Assembly (NCBI GenBank): GCA_022711355.1
Contig: JAKLFE010000025.1
Location: 1-61,317 of the forward strand
Source: Spirochaetota bacterium
Lineage (GTDB): Bacteria; Spirochaetota; Spirochaetia; Treponematales; Rectinemataceae
Direction: 5' to 3'
Length of the DNA stretch: 61,317 nt
Shown: one piece after another, positions 33,551 to 42,011 of the stretch
Position numbering within the stretch: position 1 is the stretch's first letter
How the letters are laid out: every line of letters begins with the position of its first letter
Program-made: the position numbers and the translations under genes
The notes under the pieces: model-generated
What the model was told of the DNA's origin: nothing
Seen by the model: the letters and a program-made list of their open reading frames with translations, nothing else
The model's database searches: none

Positions 33551-34432
33551 CTAGAAGCCGCGCAGGTCGGTGCTCGCGCGGCGGGGCAGGCCCTCCTTCG
33601 GGCTCCGCTTGAGGACGATATACTCGATGCCCTGCCGTTCGCAATAGCGGCGCTTCTCCGGCTTGTCCCCGTCCTCGTTCACGACGTAGCGCGAGGCGCC
33701 GAGCGCGACGATCTCGGGTTCGGCGTCGAGCCAGCCCGAGCCGCTCGCGACCAGGACGCGGGCCGCGCTCCGCATGGAGGCCGCGACGTAGCGCCGCTCC
33801 TCGGCGGGGAAGAGGGGGTGGCCCTCGCCCTTGAGGAGGCGGAGGTTCTCGTCGGAGCCGATGACGACGTTGAGCTCCCCGTAGGCGGCCGCCTCCTCGA
33901 AGAAGCGGGCGTGCCCCGAGTGGAACCAGTCGAAGCAGCCCGTGACGATGACGCGGGGCCGGCCGCCCTCGATGGGGGCGCCGTAGGGCGGGGCCTCGTA
34001 GGGGAAGCCCCCGAGCTCGGCCGCGCGGAGGGCCCGGGGCTCGAGGCCCGCGCGCGCGCAGAAGGCGAGCTTCGCCGCGCTCGGGCCCTCGCCGGGCGGC
34101 GCGGGCTCGGGAGGGAGGACCCAGGCGGCCCCGCGCAGCCCCCCGGCCGCGCCGGCCGCGCCTGCCACGCCGGGATCGGCGGCGCCGAGCTCGAGGGTAT
34201 CGGGATCGAGGGCCTCGGGGGCGACGAGGACGCGGTCGACGAAGCGCATGCTCTCGAGGAAGTAGCGCCGCTCGGCCAGGCCGAATTTCGGCGCCGCCCC
34301 CGCGACGCGCGCGACGGCCTCGTCGGGCCAGAGGCAGACGGTCAGGCTCCCGAGGCGCGAGGCCTCCTCGAGGAAGCGGATCTGCCGCGAGCGGATATCG
34401 TCGAAGGCCCCGGAGACGAAGGCGCGGCTCAA
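33551..34432 (-). CDS. Tandem cytidylyltransferase-like protein with degenerate first domain
   Basis: 293 residues in two HxGH-type nucleotidyltransferase modules. The second (about 158-290) has GCFDWFHSGHARFFEEA with HSGH at 171-174. The first (about 1-75) has the matching GAFDDIRSRQIRFLEEA, where HSGH is replaced by RSRQ, so it is probably inactive. Start is TTG 34432, overlapping the upstream stop (TTGA) with AGGAG 8 bases before; a longer ATG frame to 34645 would overlap the kinase gene widely. It likely activates a sugar phosphate made by the GHMP-kinase-like partner. Nucleotide and sugar unknown. Confidence 0.85.
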   Translation of the reverse strand: MSRAFVSGAFDDIRSRQIRFLEEASRLGSLTVCLWPDEAVARVAGAAPKFGLAERRYFLESMRFVDRVLVAPEALDPDTLELGAADPGVAGAAGAAGGLRGAAWVLPPEPAPPGEGPSAAKLAFCARAGLEPRALRAAELGGFPYEAPPYGAPIEGGRPRVIVTGCFDWFHSGHARFFEEAAAYGELNVVIGSDENLRLLKGEGHPLFPAEERRYVAASMRSAARVLVASGSGWLDAEPEIVALGASRYVVNEDGDKPEKRRYCERQGIEYIVLKRSPKEGLPRRASTDLRGF

Positions 34433-35232
34433 GGCTCGAGCTCCTTCCCCGGAAGGCGGACGCGGAAGCCGAAGGCGCCCGGCACCTCGCGCCCGGTCGC
34501 GACGAAGAGGTAGCCGCCGCCGCAGCCCGAGTACATGGCCCCGCCGTATTCGGCGCGGTAGGCGGCTTGGATCCCCGCGAGGTCGAGCTCGATCGTCGGA
34601 TGCCGGAGGGTGGCCGGCAGGAGGGCCTCCCAGCAGAGCGTGCACTCGTTCATCGAGGCCTGGAGCCCGGCGAGGTCATGGGCCTCTATGGCCGCGAAGC
34701 AGTCCCTGCCCGAGGCCCCGAGGCGGCGGACCCAGGCCGGATCGAGGTTCTTGACGCCGAGGGGCGAGTAGCCGGAGGGCCGGGGGGCGATCGGGAGGAT
34801 CTTCAGGACCGACTCGAGCCAGGCCGCGGTCCCCGGATCCGCGTTCGTCTGTACTCGCAGGGGGAAGACGCCCCCCTCGTGGCGGTGGTCGTAGTCGATG
34901 CGGCTCAGCCCCGGGTAGACCAGGCCCACCATATCCTGGCTCCCCGAGGGCTCGGCCCTGCCCGCGTTCTCGGCGGCGTAGAGCTCCCGCACCAGCGCGG
35001 CGGGCTCCCCCCGGGGCAGCCGCCCCCCCCAGAGGGCGGCCGCGGCCTTCCTCGTGCTCGTCGCCATGCCGCAGCGGTCCATGAAGCGGAACTCGGGCTC
35101 CACGGCGACGACGACCATCGAGCCGGGCGGCTCGGGGTCCCGCATCGAGACGAAGGGCTGGTCGATCCAGCCCCCCGCGAGGGCGAGGCGGTAGGGGATG
35201 CCGCCCAGCTGCGCGGCGATATCGCTCGGCAT
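34429..35232 (-). CDS. GHMP-kinase-like protein
   Basis: 267 residues. Motif 1 LALAGGWIDQP (16-26), a shortened motif 2 CGMATSTRKAA (54-64) in place of the usual PxxxGLxSS, and motif 3 SGCGGGYLFV near the C-terminus. These are the three GHMP signatures, and the protein is short for the family. GHMP kinases phosphorylate sugars at C1. I chose ATG 35232 because AGGAG precedes it; ATG 35256 is possible. It lies between the epimerase gene and the tandem nucleotidyltransferase and overlaps the latter. Sugar-kinase activity is likely but the weak motif 2 is a caution. Confidence 0.75.
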   Translation of the reverse strand: MPSDIAAQLGGIPYRLALAGGWIDQPFVSMRDPEPPGSMVVVAVEPEFRFMDRCGMATSTRKAAAALWGGRLPRGEPAALVRELYAAENAGRAEPSGSQDMVGLVYPGLSRIDYDHRHEGGVFPLRVQTNADPGTAAWLESVLKILPIAPRPSGYSPLGVKNLDPAWVRRLGASGRDCFAAIEAHDLAGLQASMNECTLCWEALLPATLRHPTIELDLAGIQAAYRAEYGGAMYSGCGGGYLFVATGREVPGAFGFRVRLPGKELEP

Positions 35233-35262
35233 GGGGACTCCTAGCTCGCTTCGCATCGGCTC

Positions 35263-36312
35263 TCAGTCCACCACGCGCCTGCCGGCCGCGCGCGCGGCGC
35301 GCTGGGTCGCGATCCAGTCGTAGGTCTTCTTGAGGCCGGCCTTGAAGGGGGTCGAGGGCTCCCACTTGAGCACCTGCTTGATGAAGGTATTGTCGGAGTT
35401 GCGGCCGGCGACGCCCTTGGGTGCGCTGGGGTCGTAGCTCCGTTTCAGCTTCACGCCGCCGATCTCCTCGGCCAGGCTGACGAGATGGTTGATCTCGATG
35501 AGCTCGGAGGAGCCGAGGTTGATCGGCGTGGCTACGAGCGCGTCGCAGTGGGTGATCTTGTCGATGCCCTGCACGCAGTCGTCGATGTACATGAACGAGC
35601 GGGTCTGGGTCCCGTCGCCCCAGATGTCGATCGCGCCGGACTTCGAGTCGATGGCCTCCTGGACCTTCCGGCAGATGGCGGCGGGGGCCTTCTCGCGGCC
35701 GCCGACCCAGGTGCCGAAGGGGCCGTAGACGTTGTGGAAGCGGGCGATGAAGGTGGCCAGGCCGCGCTCGGCCCAGTACTCCTGGCAGAACATCTCGGAG
35801 ACGAGCTTCTCCCAGCCGTAGCCGCGCTCGGCCATGGCGGGATAGGCGTCGCTCTCCTTGAGGGCCCGCACGCGCGGGTCCTTCTGCAGGTCGGTGTTGT
35901 AGGCGCAGGCCGAGGAGGAGTAGAAGTAGCGCTTGGCGCCGGCGCGCCAGGCGGCCTCGACCATGTGGGTGTTGATGAGGATGGAGCGCAGGCAATCGAC
36001 GCGGTGGGTCTCGATGAAGCCCATGCCGCCCATGTCGGCGGCGAGGTTGTAGACCTCGGTCGCGCCCTCGACGGCGCGGCGGCAGCTCTCCTCGATCGAG
36101 AGGTCGAGGCAGAGGTTCTCGACGCCGCCCACCGTCTGGTACCACTCGGAGACCGGCTTCTTGTCGATGGCGCGGATGCGCGTGAAGCCCTTGCCCTTGA
36201 AGTACGCGACGAGGTTGCCCGCGATGAAGCCGCCGGCGCCGGCTATGGCGATGAGGTCGTCCTTGCCCGCGGAAGGGATCGGCTCCTTCGCCTTCGGGAA
36301 CTGGTATTCCAT
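35263..36312 (-). CDS. NAD-dependent epimerase, GDP-mannose 3,5-epimerase-like
   Basis: 349 residues, extended SDR. NAD site AIAGAGGFIAGNL (about 22-34). NLAADMGGMGFIETH is the hallmark block of GDP-mannose 3,5-epimerase; catalytic YGWEKL (Tyr-x3-Lys); FHNVYGPFGTW and DGTQTRSFMYIDDC complete the fold. Those enzymes make GDP-L-galactose or GDP-L-gulose. First gene of the cassette, with AGGAGG before ATG and a 6-bp hairpin (36324-36339) that abuts the ribosome site. Promoter TTGTCG-17-TAGAAT is shared back to back with the XylR-type regulator. Confidence 0.88.
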   Translation of the reverse strand: MEYQFPKAKEPIPSAGKDDLIAIAGAGGFIAGNLVAYFKGKGFTRIRAIDKKPVSEWYQTVGGVENLCLDLSIEESCRRAVEGATEVYNLAADMGGMGFIETHRVDCLRSILINTHMVEAAWRAGAKRYFYSSSACAYNTDLQKDPRVRALKESDAYPAMAERGYGWEKLVSEMFCQEYWAERGLATFIARFHNVYGPFGTWVGGREKAPAAICRKVQEAIDSKSGAIDIWGDGTQTRSFMYIDDCVQGIDKITHCDALVATPINLGSSELIEINHLVSLAEEIGGVKLKRSYDPSAPKGVAGRNSDNTFIKQVLKWEPSTPFKAGLKKTYDWIATQRAARAAGRRVVD

Positions 36313-36350
36313 GTTGTCCTCCTAAGCCGCTCTCGGCTTCTTCGCTGCTG

Positions 36351-36402
36351 ATTCTAGGTCGCTCGGGCAGGCTCGACAATACTCGAAATGCGTATATATT
36401 AT
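36351..36402. promoter_or_regulatory. Divergent promoters sharing one -35 region
   Basis: Minus strand, to the epimerase gene: TTGTCG (36379-36374), 17 bases, TAGAAT (36356-36351). Plus strand, to the XylR-type gene: TCGACA (36373-36378), 18 bases, TATTAT (36397-36402), then CCCATT and ATG 36409. The two -35 boxes overlap, so RNA polymerase cannot occupy both at once, and a regulator bound there would affect both genes. Confidence 0.7.
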
Positions 36403-36408
36403 CCCATT

Positions 36409-37596
36409 ATGCGCAACATCGCCCTCTGCATGGAGCTCTCGGACTTCTACGAGCACGGCATCGCGCGGGGGGTCGTCCGCTACGCCAAATCCCGCCCCGA
36501 CTGGCGGCTCTTCGGCTACGGCTGGATGTTCCGCTCCCTGGCGAGCCTCGAGGGATGGGAGGGCGACGGGATCGTCGCGCGGATCGAGAGCGCCGCCGAG
36601 GCGGACCGCCTGGCCTCCCTCGGCCTGCCCCTGGTCGACGTCGCGGGGGCCTACCTCCGGCCGGGCTTCCGCACCGTCGCGAACGACGACCGCCTCACCG
36701 GGCGCCGCGCCGCCCTCCACCTCCGCTCCTGCGGCTTCTCGCGCTTCGCCTTCCTCGGCGTCGAGGGCACCCTTTGGTCGCAGGAGCGCAAGCGCGGCTT
36801 CGTCGAGGCCCTCGAGGAGGGGGCCGGGCCGATCGGGCGCCTGCCCAGCTTCGAGCGGAGCCTGGGCTGGTGGGAGAGCGGCCGCGAGGCGGGAGGCGAG
36901 GCCGGCGCGAGGCCGGGGGGCCTCGCCGCCTTCCTCGCCGGCCTCGAGAAGCCCGCCGCGCTCTTCGCCTGCAACGACACGACGGGCCTGCGCGCCACGG
37001 AGCTCGCGGGGAGGCTCGGCATCGCGGTGCCGGGAGCCCTGGCCATACTCGGGGTCGACGACGAGGACATCCTCTGCGAGCTCGCGAGCCCCTCGCTCTC
37101 GAGCATCCGCCTCGACTGCGAGGCCATCGGCTACGAGGCGGCGCGGGCCCTCGACGCCCTCATCGAGGGCCCCGGGGCGGGAGCCCCGGGCCCGGGGCCC
37201 GCGGAGGCCCGCCGCGCCGTGCCGCCCAAGGAGGTGGCCGAGCGCGAGTCGACGCGGGTCTACGCCTGCCCCGACGAGCTCGTCGCGCGGGCGGCCACCT
37301 TCATCCGCGCCCGCGCGCACGAGGGGATCGGCGTCCCCGAGGTCCTCGCCGCCGTCCCCGCCTCGCGCCGCTCCCTCGAGACGCGCTTCCGCAGGGCCCT
37401 GGGCAGGAGCCTCCACGAGGAGATCGTCCGGGCCCGGCTCGCGACGGCGCGGCGGCTCCTCGCGGAAGGGGGGCTCTCCCTCGACGAGGTGGCGTCCCGC
37501 TCCGGCTTCGGCGCGCTCCAGCGCTTCCACTCGGCCTTCAAGGAGGCCGAGGGGATCAGCCCCGGCCAATGGAGGAAGCGGCGGGGGCGCGGGTAG
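36409..37596 (+). CDS. XylR-type regulator: periplasmic-binding domain plus AraC HTH
   Basis: 395 residues. An N-terminal LacI/ribose-binding-like sensor (about 1-290: FAFLGVEG, FACNDTTGLRATELA, LAILGVDDEDILCE) fused to a C-terminal AraC DNA-binding domain (about 295-395: SRSLHEEIVRARLATARRLL, SRSGFGALQRFHSAFKEAEGISPGQW). This is the XylR architecture, which activates sugar genes on binding the sugar. I chose ATG 36409 because a TATTAT box lies exactly 6 bases before it; ATG 36388 would start upstream of the transcription start. Divergent from the nucleotide-sugar cassette and convergent with fucI, so the target could be either. Confidence 0.9.
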   Translation: MRNIALCMELSDFYEHGIARGVVRYAKSRPDWRLFGYGWMFRSLASLEGWEGDGIVARIESAAEADRLASLGLPLVDVAGAYLRPGFRTVANDDRLTGRRAALHLRSCGFSRFAFLGVEGTLWSQERKRGFVEALEEGAGPIGRLPSFERSLGWWESGREAGGEAGARPGGLAAFLAGLEKPAALFACNDTTGLRATELAGRLGIAVPGALAILGVDDEDILCELASPSLSSIRLDCEAIGYEAARALDALIEGPGAGAPGPGPAEARRAVPPKEVAERESTRVYACPDELVARAATFIRARAHEGIGVPEVLAAVPASRRSLETRFRRALGRSLHEEIVRARLATARRLLAEGGLSLDEVASRSGFGALQRFHSAFKEAEGISPGQWRKRRGRG

Positions 37597-37629
37597 CCCT
37601 CGCCCCCGGGGCCGCTTTCCCACTGCCGC

Positions 37630-39450
37630 CTACCTCTTCCCGTACAGCGGCCCGAGGGCCTGGCAGGCGCGGTAGTCGGCGCCTTCCTTGTCCATGCCCA
37701 TCGCGCTCCAGTAGCTCGGCCGGAAGATGTCGGACTCCGGCACGTTGTGCATGCACACGGGGATGCGGAGCATCGAGGCGAGGCTCAAGAGGTCGGCGCC
37801 GATATGGCCGTAGCTGATCGCGCCGTGGTTGGCGCCCCAGTTGGCCATCACGGAGTAGACGTCCGCGAAGGGGCCGGAGCCGGTGAGCCGGGGCACGAAC
37901 CAGGTCGTGGGCCAGGTCGGGTCGGTGCGCTTGTCGAGCTTGTCGTGCACCTCGTCGGGCAGGGCGGCGGTGATTCCCTCGGCGATCTGGAGGACGGGCC
38001 CGAGGCCCTTAACGAGGTTGAGGCGGCTCATCGTGACGGGCATGCCGCCCTCGGTGAGGAAGTCCGAGGAGTAGCCGCCGCCGCGGAAGTAGCCCAGGGA
38101 GGCGTAGCGCCACTGGGTCGCGTCGAGGCAGGCGCCCGCCTCCTGGGGCGTGACCTCCCACCACTTCTTGATCGCGGGCTTGCCGCCGAGGCGCTGCTTG
38201 CCCGTGCCGTCCATGCAGGTCGCGCCGGAATTGATGAGGTGGATGAAGCCGTTCGCGGCCTCGCCCGAGGGCTTCCAGCCGGTGACGCGCTGCACGGCCT
38301 CGGGGCTCCAGTAGGTGCGCACGTCGGAGAAGATCTGCGCGCTGCCGGTGAGGAGGTGGCCGAAGAGCATGGCCACGCCGTTGAGCGCGTCGTTCTCGGT
38401 GGCGACGAGGTAGGGCTGGCGGATGCCGTTCCAGTCGAAGCTCGAGTTGAGGACGGTCTCGAGGAAGTCGCCGTTGGGGAAGTGGTCGGTCCACTGGCGC
38501 TGGCCCTGGAAGCCCGCGAGGATGGCGTTGTGCCCGAGGGCCTCCTCGTCCAGGCCCTTGCGCCGCAGGTCGGGGTTGCCGGCCATGAGGTCGCGCACGA
38601 TGAGCGCCATCTTCACGCTCGTCTCCCAGGACTTGTCCTTGCGGGCGCGGGGATGCTGGGCCTCGGGAGCGTTGTTGTCCGGGCCCTCCTTGCAGTTGGC
38701 CTTGGTCCACTCGAGGGCGCGCTTGTACTCGGCCTCGGAGTAGATCTTCTCGTCGACGCGGCGCACGATCTCGCTCATGTCGACGTACTCGTTGCGCATC
38801 CCGAGGTAGTCCTGGAAGAAGTCGGGATCGACGATGGAGCCCGCGATGCCCATGGACACGGAGCCGATGGAGAGCTGGCTCTTGCCGCGCATCCAGGCCG
38901 CCGCGAGGCCCGCGCGGGCGAAGCGGAGTATCTTCTCGGCGACGTCGGCGGGGATGGTCGCGATGCTGCTCATGTCCTGCACGTCCCGGCCGTAGATGCC
39001 GAAGGCGGGCAGGCCCTTCTGGCTATGGGCCGCGAGGACCGCGGCGAGGTAGACGGCGCCGGGCCGGTCGGTGCCGTTGAAGCCCCAGACCGCCTTGATG
39101 GTGGCCGGGTCCATGTCCATGGTCTCGGAGCCGTAGCACCAGCAGGGCGTCACGGTGAGGGTGACGGCGACGCCCTCGCGCTCGAACTTCTCCTGGCAGG
39201 CGGCCGCCTCCGCGACGCCGCCTATGCAGGCGTCGGCGATCACGCACTCCACGGCGTGGCCGCTCGGGTGCCGGAGCTTCTCGGAGATGAGCCTCGCGGC
39301 CGCCTTGGCCATGCCCATCGTCGGCTCCTCGAGCGACTCGCGCACGCCTCGGCGCCTCCCGTCGATGGTCGGCCTGATGCCGATCTTCGGCAAGCTGCCG
39401 CGGAACCTCGCGGCCGGGGCCTGTACCTTCATCTCGTTCACGTCAGCCAT
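37630..39450 (-). CDS. fucI: L-fucose isomerase
   Basis: 606 residues, close to the family's ~590. Opens [22 protein letters not shown] and has [39 protein letters not shown] (metal Glu/Asp region), GATCMDGTG and [11 protein letters not shown] (metal His). A manganese-dependent cytoplasmic enzyme converting L-fucose to L-fuculose; D-arabinose is an alternative substrate. GGAGG precedes ATG. It follows the LacI-type regulator gene by 44 bases on the same strand, so the pair is probably an operon. Confidence 0.97.
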   Translation of the reverse strand: MADVNEMKVQAPAARFRGSLPKIGIRPTIDGRRRGVRESLEEPTMGMAKAAARLISEKLRHPSGHAVECVIADACIGGVAEAAACQEKFEREGVAVTLTVTPCWCYGSETMDMDPATIKAVWGFNGTDRPGAVYLAAVLAAHSQKGLPAFGIYGRDVQDMSSIATIPADVAEKILRFARAGLAAAWMRGKSQLSIGSVSMGIAGSIVDPDFFQDYLGMRNEYVDMSEIVRRVDEKIYSEAEYKRALEWTKANCKEGPDNNAPEAQHPRARKDKSWETSVKMALIVRDLMAGNPDLRRKGLDEEALGHNAILAGFQGQRQWTDHFPNGDFLETVLNSSFDWNGIRQPYLVATENDALNGVAMLFGHLLTGSAQIFSDVRTYWSPEAVQRVTGWKPSGEAANGFIHLINSGATCMDGTGKQRLGGKPAIKKWWEVTPQEAGACLDATQWRYASLGYFRGGGYSSDFLTEGGMPVTMSRLNLVKGLGPVLQIAEGITAALPDEVHDKLDKRTDPTWPTTWFVPRLTGSGPFADVYSVMANWGANHGAISYGHIGADLLSLASMLRIPVCMHNVPESDIFRPSYWSAMGMDKEGADYRACQALGPLYGKR

Positions 39451-39494
39451 GGAGAACCTCCGTCGATCAGTAAATCATAGCGGCGCGCGGCTCC

Positions 39495-40493
39495 CTAGCC
39501 GTGCCGTATCAGCGTAGTCTTGAGCCGGACCACCTCCGGCTCCCCCTGCCGCGAGCCCTCGATCCGGTCGAGGAGCATCCGCGCGGCGAGGGCGCCCATC
39601 TCCGCGATGGGCTGGGAAACGGAATACCGGCAGCACTGCAGGAGGGGCGAGTAGGGCATCTCGTCGAAGGCGGCCAGGACGACCCGGTCCCGGTAGGCCC
39701 TGCCCTCCGTCATGAGGTAGTTCGTGGCGCCGACGTGGTTGTCCGCGTTGACGACGAAGTACGCGTCGGGCGCCCCGGGCCGCGAGAGCATCTCGGCCAT
39801 GGAGCCGTAGCCCGACTCGATGTGGAGGCTCCCGAAGCGCTCGAAGTCCGGCTCCACGGCGAGGCCGGCCTCGGCCATGGCCCGGCGGTAGCCCTCGTGG
39901 CGCTCGCGCGCCGTCGTGACGGCGAGGCTGCCCCCGAGGAAGCCTATGCGGCGGAAGCCGTCGCCTATGAGGGCGCTCGTCGCCTCGTAGGCGCCGCCCT
40001 CGTTGTCGACGAGGACCGCGTCGACGGAGAGGTCCCGGGCGAGCCGGTCGATCAGCACCACGGGGATCCCCCGCTCCTGGACCCCGCGGACGTGGCGTCC
40101 CTTCTCCGTCGCCGGTATCATGACCACCCCGTCCACGAGCCGCTCGGCGAGGAGCTGGAGGCGCTTCGCCTCCTCCCCCGCGCTCTCCCACGAGGAGCAG
40201 ACGATGAGGCCGTAGCCGTGGGCGGAGAGCTCCCGGTCCATGCTCTCGGCCAGGAGCATGAAGAAGTCGCTGGCCAGCTCGGGGGCGATGACGCCGACCG
40301 TCCTCGTGGCCCTCGTCTTGAGGCTCCGGGCCACCTGGTTCATGTTGTAGCCGAGCTCGGCTATGGCCCGCCGGACCTTGGCGGCCGTGCCGGGGACCAC
40401 CCGGCCGTCGCCGTTGATGACGCGCGAGACCGTGGCGGTGGAGACGCCGGCGGACTCGGCCACGTCGCGGATGGTGGCCGTCCGTTCCCTCAC
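39495..40493 (-). CDS. LacI-family transcriptional regulator
   Basis: 332 residues. N-terminal HTH with ATIRDVAESAGVSTATVSRVING and hinge helix region NQVARSLKTRAT, then a periplasmic-binding-like sensor domain (about 62-330). Starts with GTG preceded by GAGGA. It is encoded just upstream of fucI. Two LacI-type operators (TGTAAACG-ATTACA type) lie before fucU and the ABC importer about 5 kb away, and these are its most likely targets. It probably represses fucose uptake and breakdown without inducer. Confidence 0.92.
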   Translation of the reverse strand: MRERTATIRDVAESAGVSTATVSRVINGDGRVVPGTAAKVRRAIAELGYNMNQVARSLKTRATRTVGVIAPELASDFFMLLAESMDRELSAHGYGLIVCSSWESAGEEAKRLQLLAERLVDGVVMIPATEKGRHVRGVQERGIPVVLIDRLARDLSVDAVLVDNEGGAYEATSALIGDGFRRIGFLGGSLAVTTARERHEGYRRAMAEAGLAVEPDFERFGSLHIESGYGSMAEMLSRPGAPDAYFVVNADNHVGATNYLMTEGRAYRDRVVLAAFDEMPYSPLLQCCRYSVSQPIAEMGALAARMLLDRIEGSRQGEPEVVRLKTTLIRHG

Positions 40494-40567
40494 CTGCGCG
40501 TCCTCGGGCGCCCCTGGCGCGTCGGGCGGGCCGGGCGTATAATGCCGCTTCCTGGGGAGGGAAGGCC

Positions 40568-40984
40568 ATGAACGACGAAGCCGCCAAATTCTGGAGCGAT
40601 TTCGAGGCCGAGACGGGCGAGAAGGTCCAGGCGCGGGCCATCGGCACCTACTTCGAGCCCGGCGACGAGCGGGGCGTCTGGGGCCTGCTCATCCTCACCG
40701 ATGCGTCCTTCCGCTTCAAGCACCTCCCCAGCGAGAACTGGATCTCGGCGCTGTTCAAGTCCCATAGGAATGCCCCGTCTCCGTCCCGCGCGATCGACAT
40801 AGTCGTGCCGCGCGCCGAAATCTCCTCGCTGGACGAGCCCCGCCGCGGGCCCCTCGCCCGCCTGTTCGGCCCCGTCTTCCCCCGCTTCACCCTGGCCTGG
40901 GAGGGCGGCGCGAGGCGCGAGACCTTCGCCGCCGATCCCTCCTCCGACCTCCTCCGCGGACTCCGGGAGGCCGCCGGCCGCTAG
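40568..40984 (+). CDS. Hypothetical protein, beta-rich
   Basis: 138 residues, no signal peptide or membrane helix. Predicted strands (WGLLILTDASFRFKHLP, IDIVVPRAEISSLDEP, RFTLAWEGGARRETFAA) suggest a PH-like or GRAM-like beta domain, but I cannot assign it. TATAAT (40538-40543) and GGGGAGGG before the ATG support expression. It is divergent from the LacI-type gene and convergent with the ABC permease gene. The conventional leader contrasts with the leaderless-type genes elsewhere. Confidence 0.75.
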   Translation: MNDEAAKFWSDFEAETGEKVQARAIGTYFEPGDERGVWGLLILTDASFRFKHLPSENWISALFKSHRNAPSPSRAIDIVVPRAEISSLDEPRRGPLARLFGPVFPRFTLAWEGGARRETFAADPSSDLLRGLREAAGR

Positions 40985-40988
40985 CGCC

Positions 40989-42011
40989 CTACCTCCGGGC
41001 GTTCTTGTTCATGTCCATGAATACCGCCACGATGATGATCACGCCCTTCATGAGCAGCTGGTAGTAGGAGTCCACGCCCAGGTAGGTCATGCCATAGTTG
41101 ATGATGCCCAGGGTGAGGACGCCGACGATCATGCCGCCCATCGTGCCGACGCCGCCGGTCTGGGAGACGCCTCCTACGGTGACCGCGGCTATGGCGTCGA
41201 GCTCCATGCCGTTGGCGGTGAGCGCGTTCGCGAGGCCGAGCCGCCCCGCCTGCAGCACTCCGGCGATGCCGTAGAGCACGCCCGCGTAGAGATAGACCAT
41301 CACGAGCTCGCGCTCGACGTTGATCCCGGACACGCGGGCCGCGACGGGGTTGCCGCCTATCGCGTAGAAGTTGGTCCCCCGCCTCGTATGCCGCAGCAGC
41401 ACCCAGACGACGAAGGCCGCGAAGGCCACGTAGATGGCGAGGTAGGGCACGGGCCCGAGCGAGCCCTGCGAGATGTTCTTGAAGGGCTGCTTGAGCGAGC
41501 CGACGACGGCGGCCTTGGTGTAGATGAGCTGCAGCCCCCGCGCGATGGACAGGGTGCCCAGGGTGGCGATGAAGGCAGGCAGCTTGCCGTAGGCCACGAG
41601 GAGGCCGTTGACGAGCCCGCACAGGGCGCCGGTCATGAGCCCCGCGGCGATGGGCACGAGGATGACGAAGTCCTTGCCCGCGTAGAGGGCCGCGGCGTAG
41701 TCCGGCGTCTGGGCGAAGGAGGCGGAGACGCTCGCCACGAGGCAGACGACGTAGCCGATGGAGAGGTCGATCCCCCTCGTGATGATGATCATGCCGACGC
41801 CCAGGGCGGCGAAGGCGCGCACCGACTCGGCGATGAGCAGGTTCTGGATGGAGTCCAGGCCGAAGGCCCGGCCGCCCGTGAGGGCCCCGAGGGCGAGGGC
41901 GAGGACCACGAAGGTCACGATGTTCGTGTTCTTGCTCAAGAAGGCGCGGAGGCCCCGGGCGGGAGCCTGGGCCGTTACGGTGCTGCTGGCTGCCAAGGGA
42001 GCCTCCTTCAT
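40989..42011 (-). CDS. Sugar ABC transporter permease, RbsC/MglC type
   Basis: 340 residues, eight to ten membrane helices. Family blocks: ITRGIDLSIGYVVCL, LIYTKAA, YAIGGNPVAARVSGINV, and TVGGVSQTGGVGTMGG. It pairs as a homodimer with the RbsA-type ATPase encoded just upstream (ATGA overlap). Last gene of fucU - binding protein - ATPase - permease; inferred substrate is L-fucose or a related sugar. Confidence 0.94.
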   Translation of the reverse strand: MKEAPLAASSTVTAQAPARGLRAFLSKNTNIVTFVVLALALGALTGGRAFGLDSIQNLLIAESVRAFAALGVGMIIITRGIDLSIGYVVCLVASVSASFAQTPDYAAALYAGKDFVILVPIAAGLMTGALCGLVNGLLVAYGKLPAFIATLGTLSIARGLQLIYTKAAVVGSLKQPFKNISQGSLGPVPYLAIYVAFAAFVVWVLLRHTRRGTNFYAIGGNPVAARVSGINVERELVMVYLYAGVLYGIAGVLQAGRLGLANALTANGMELDAIAAVTVGGVSQTGGVGTMGGMIVGVLTLGIINYGMTYLGVDSYYQLLMKGVIIIVAVFMDMNKNARR

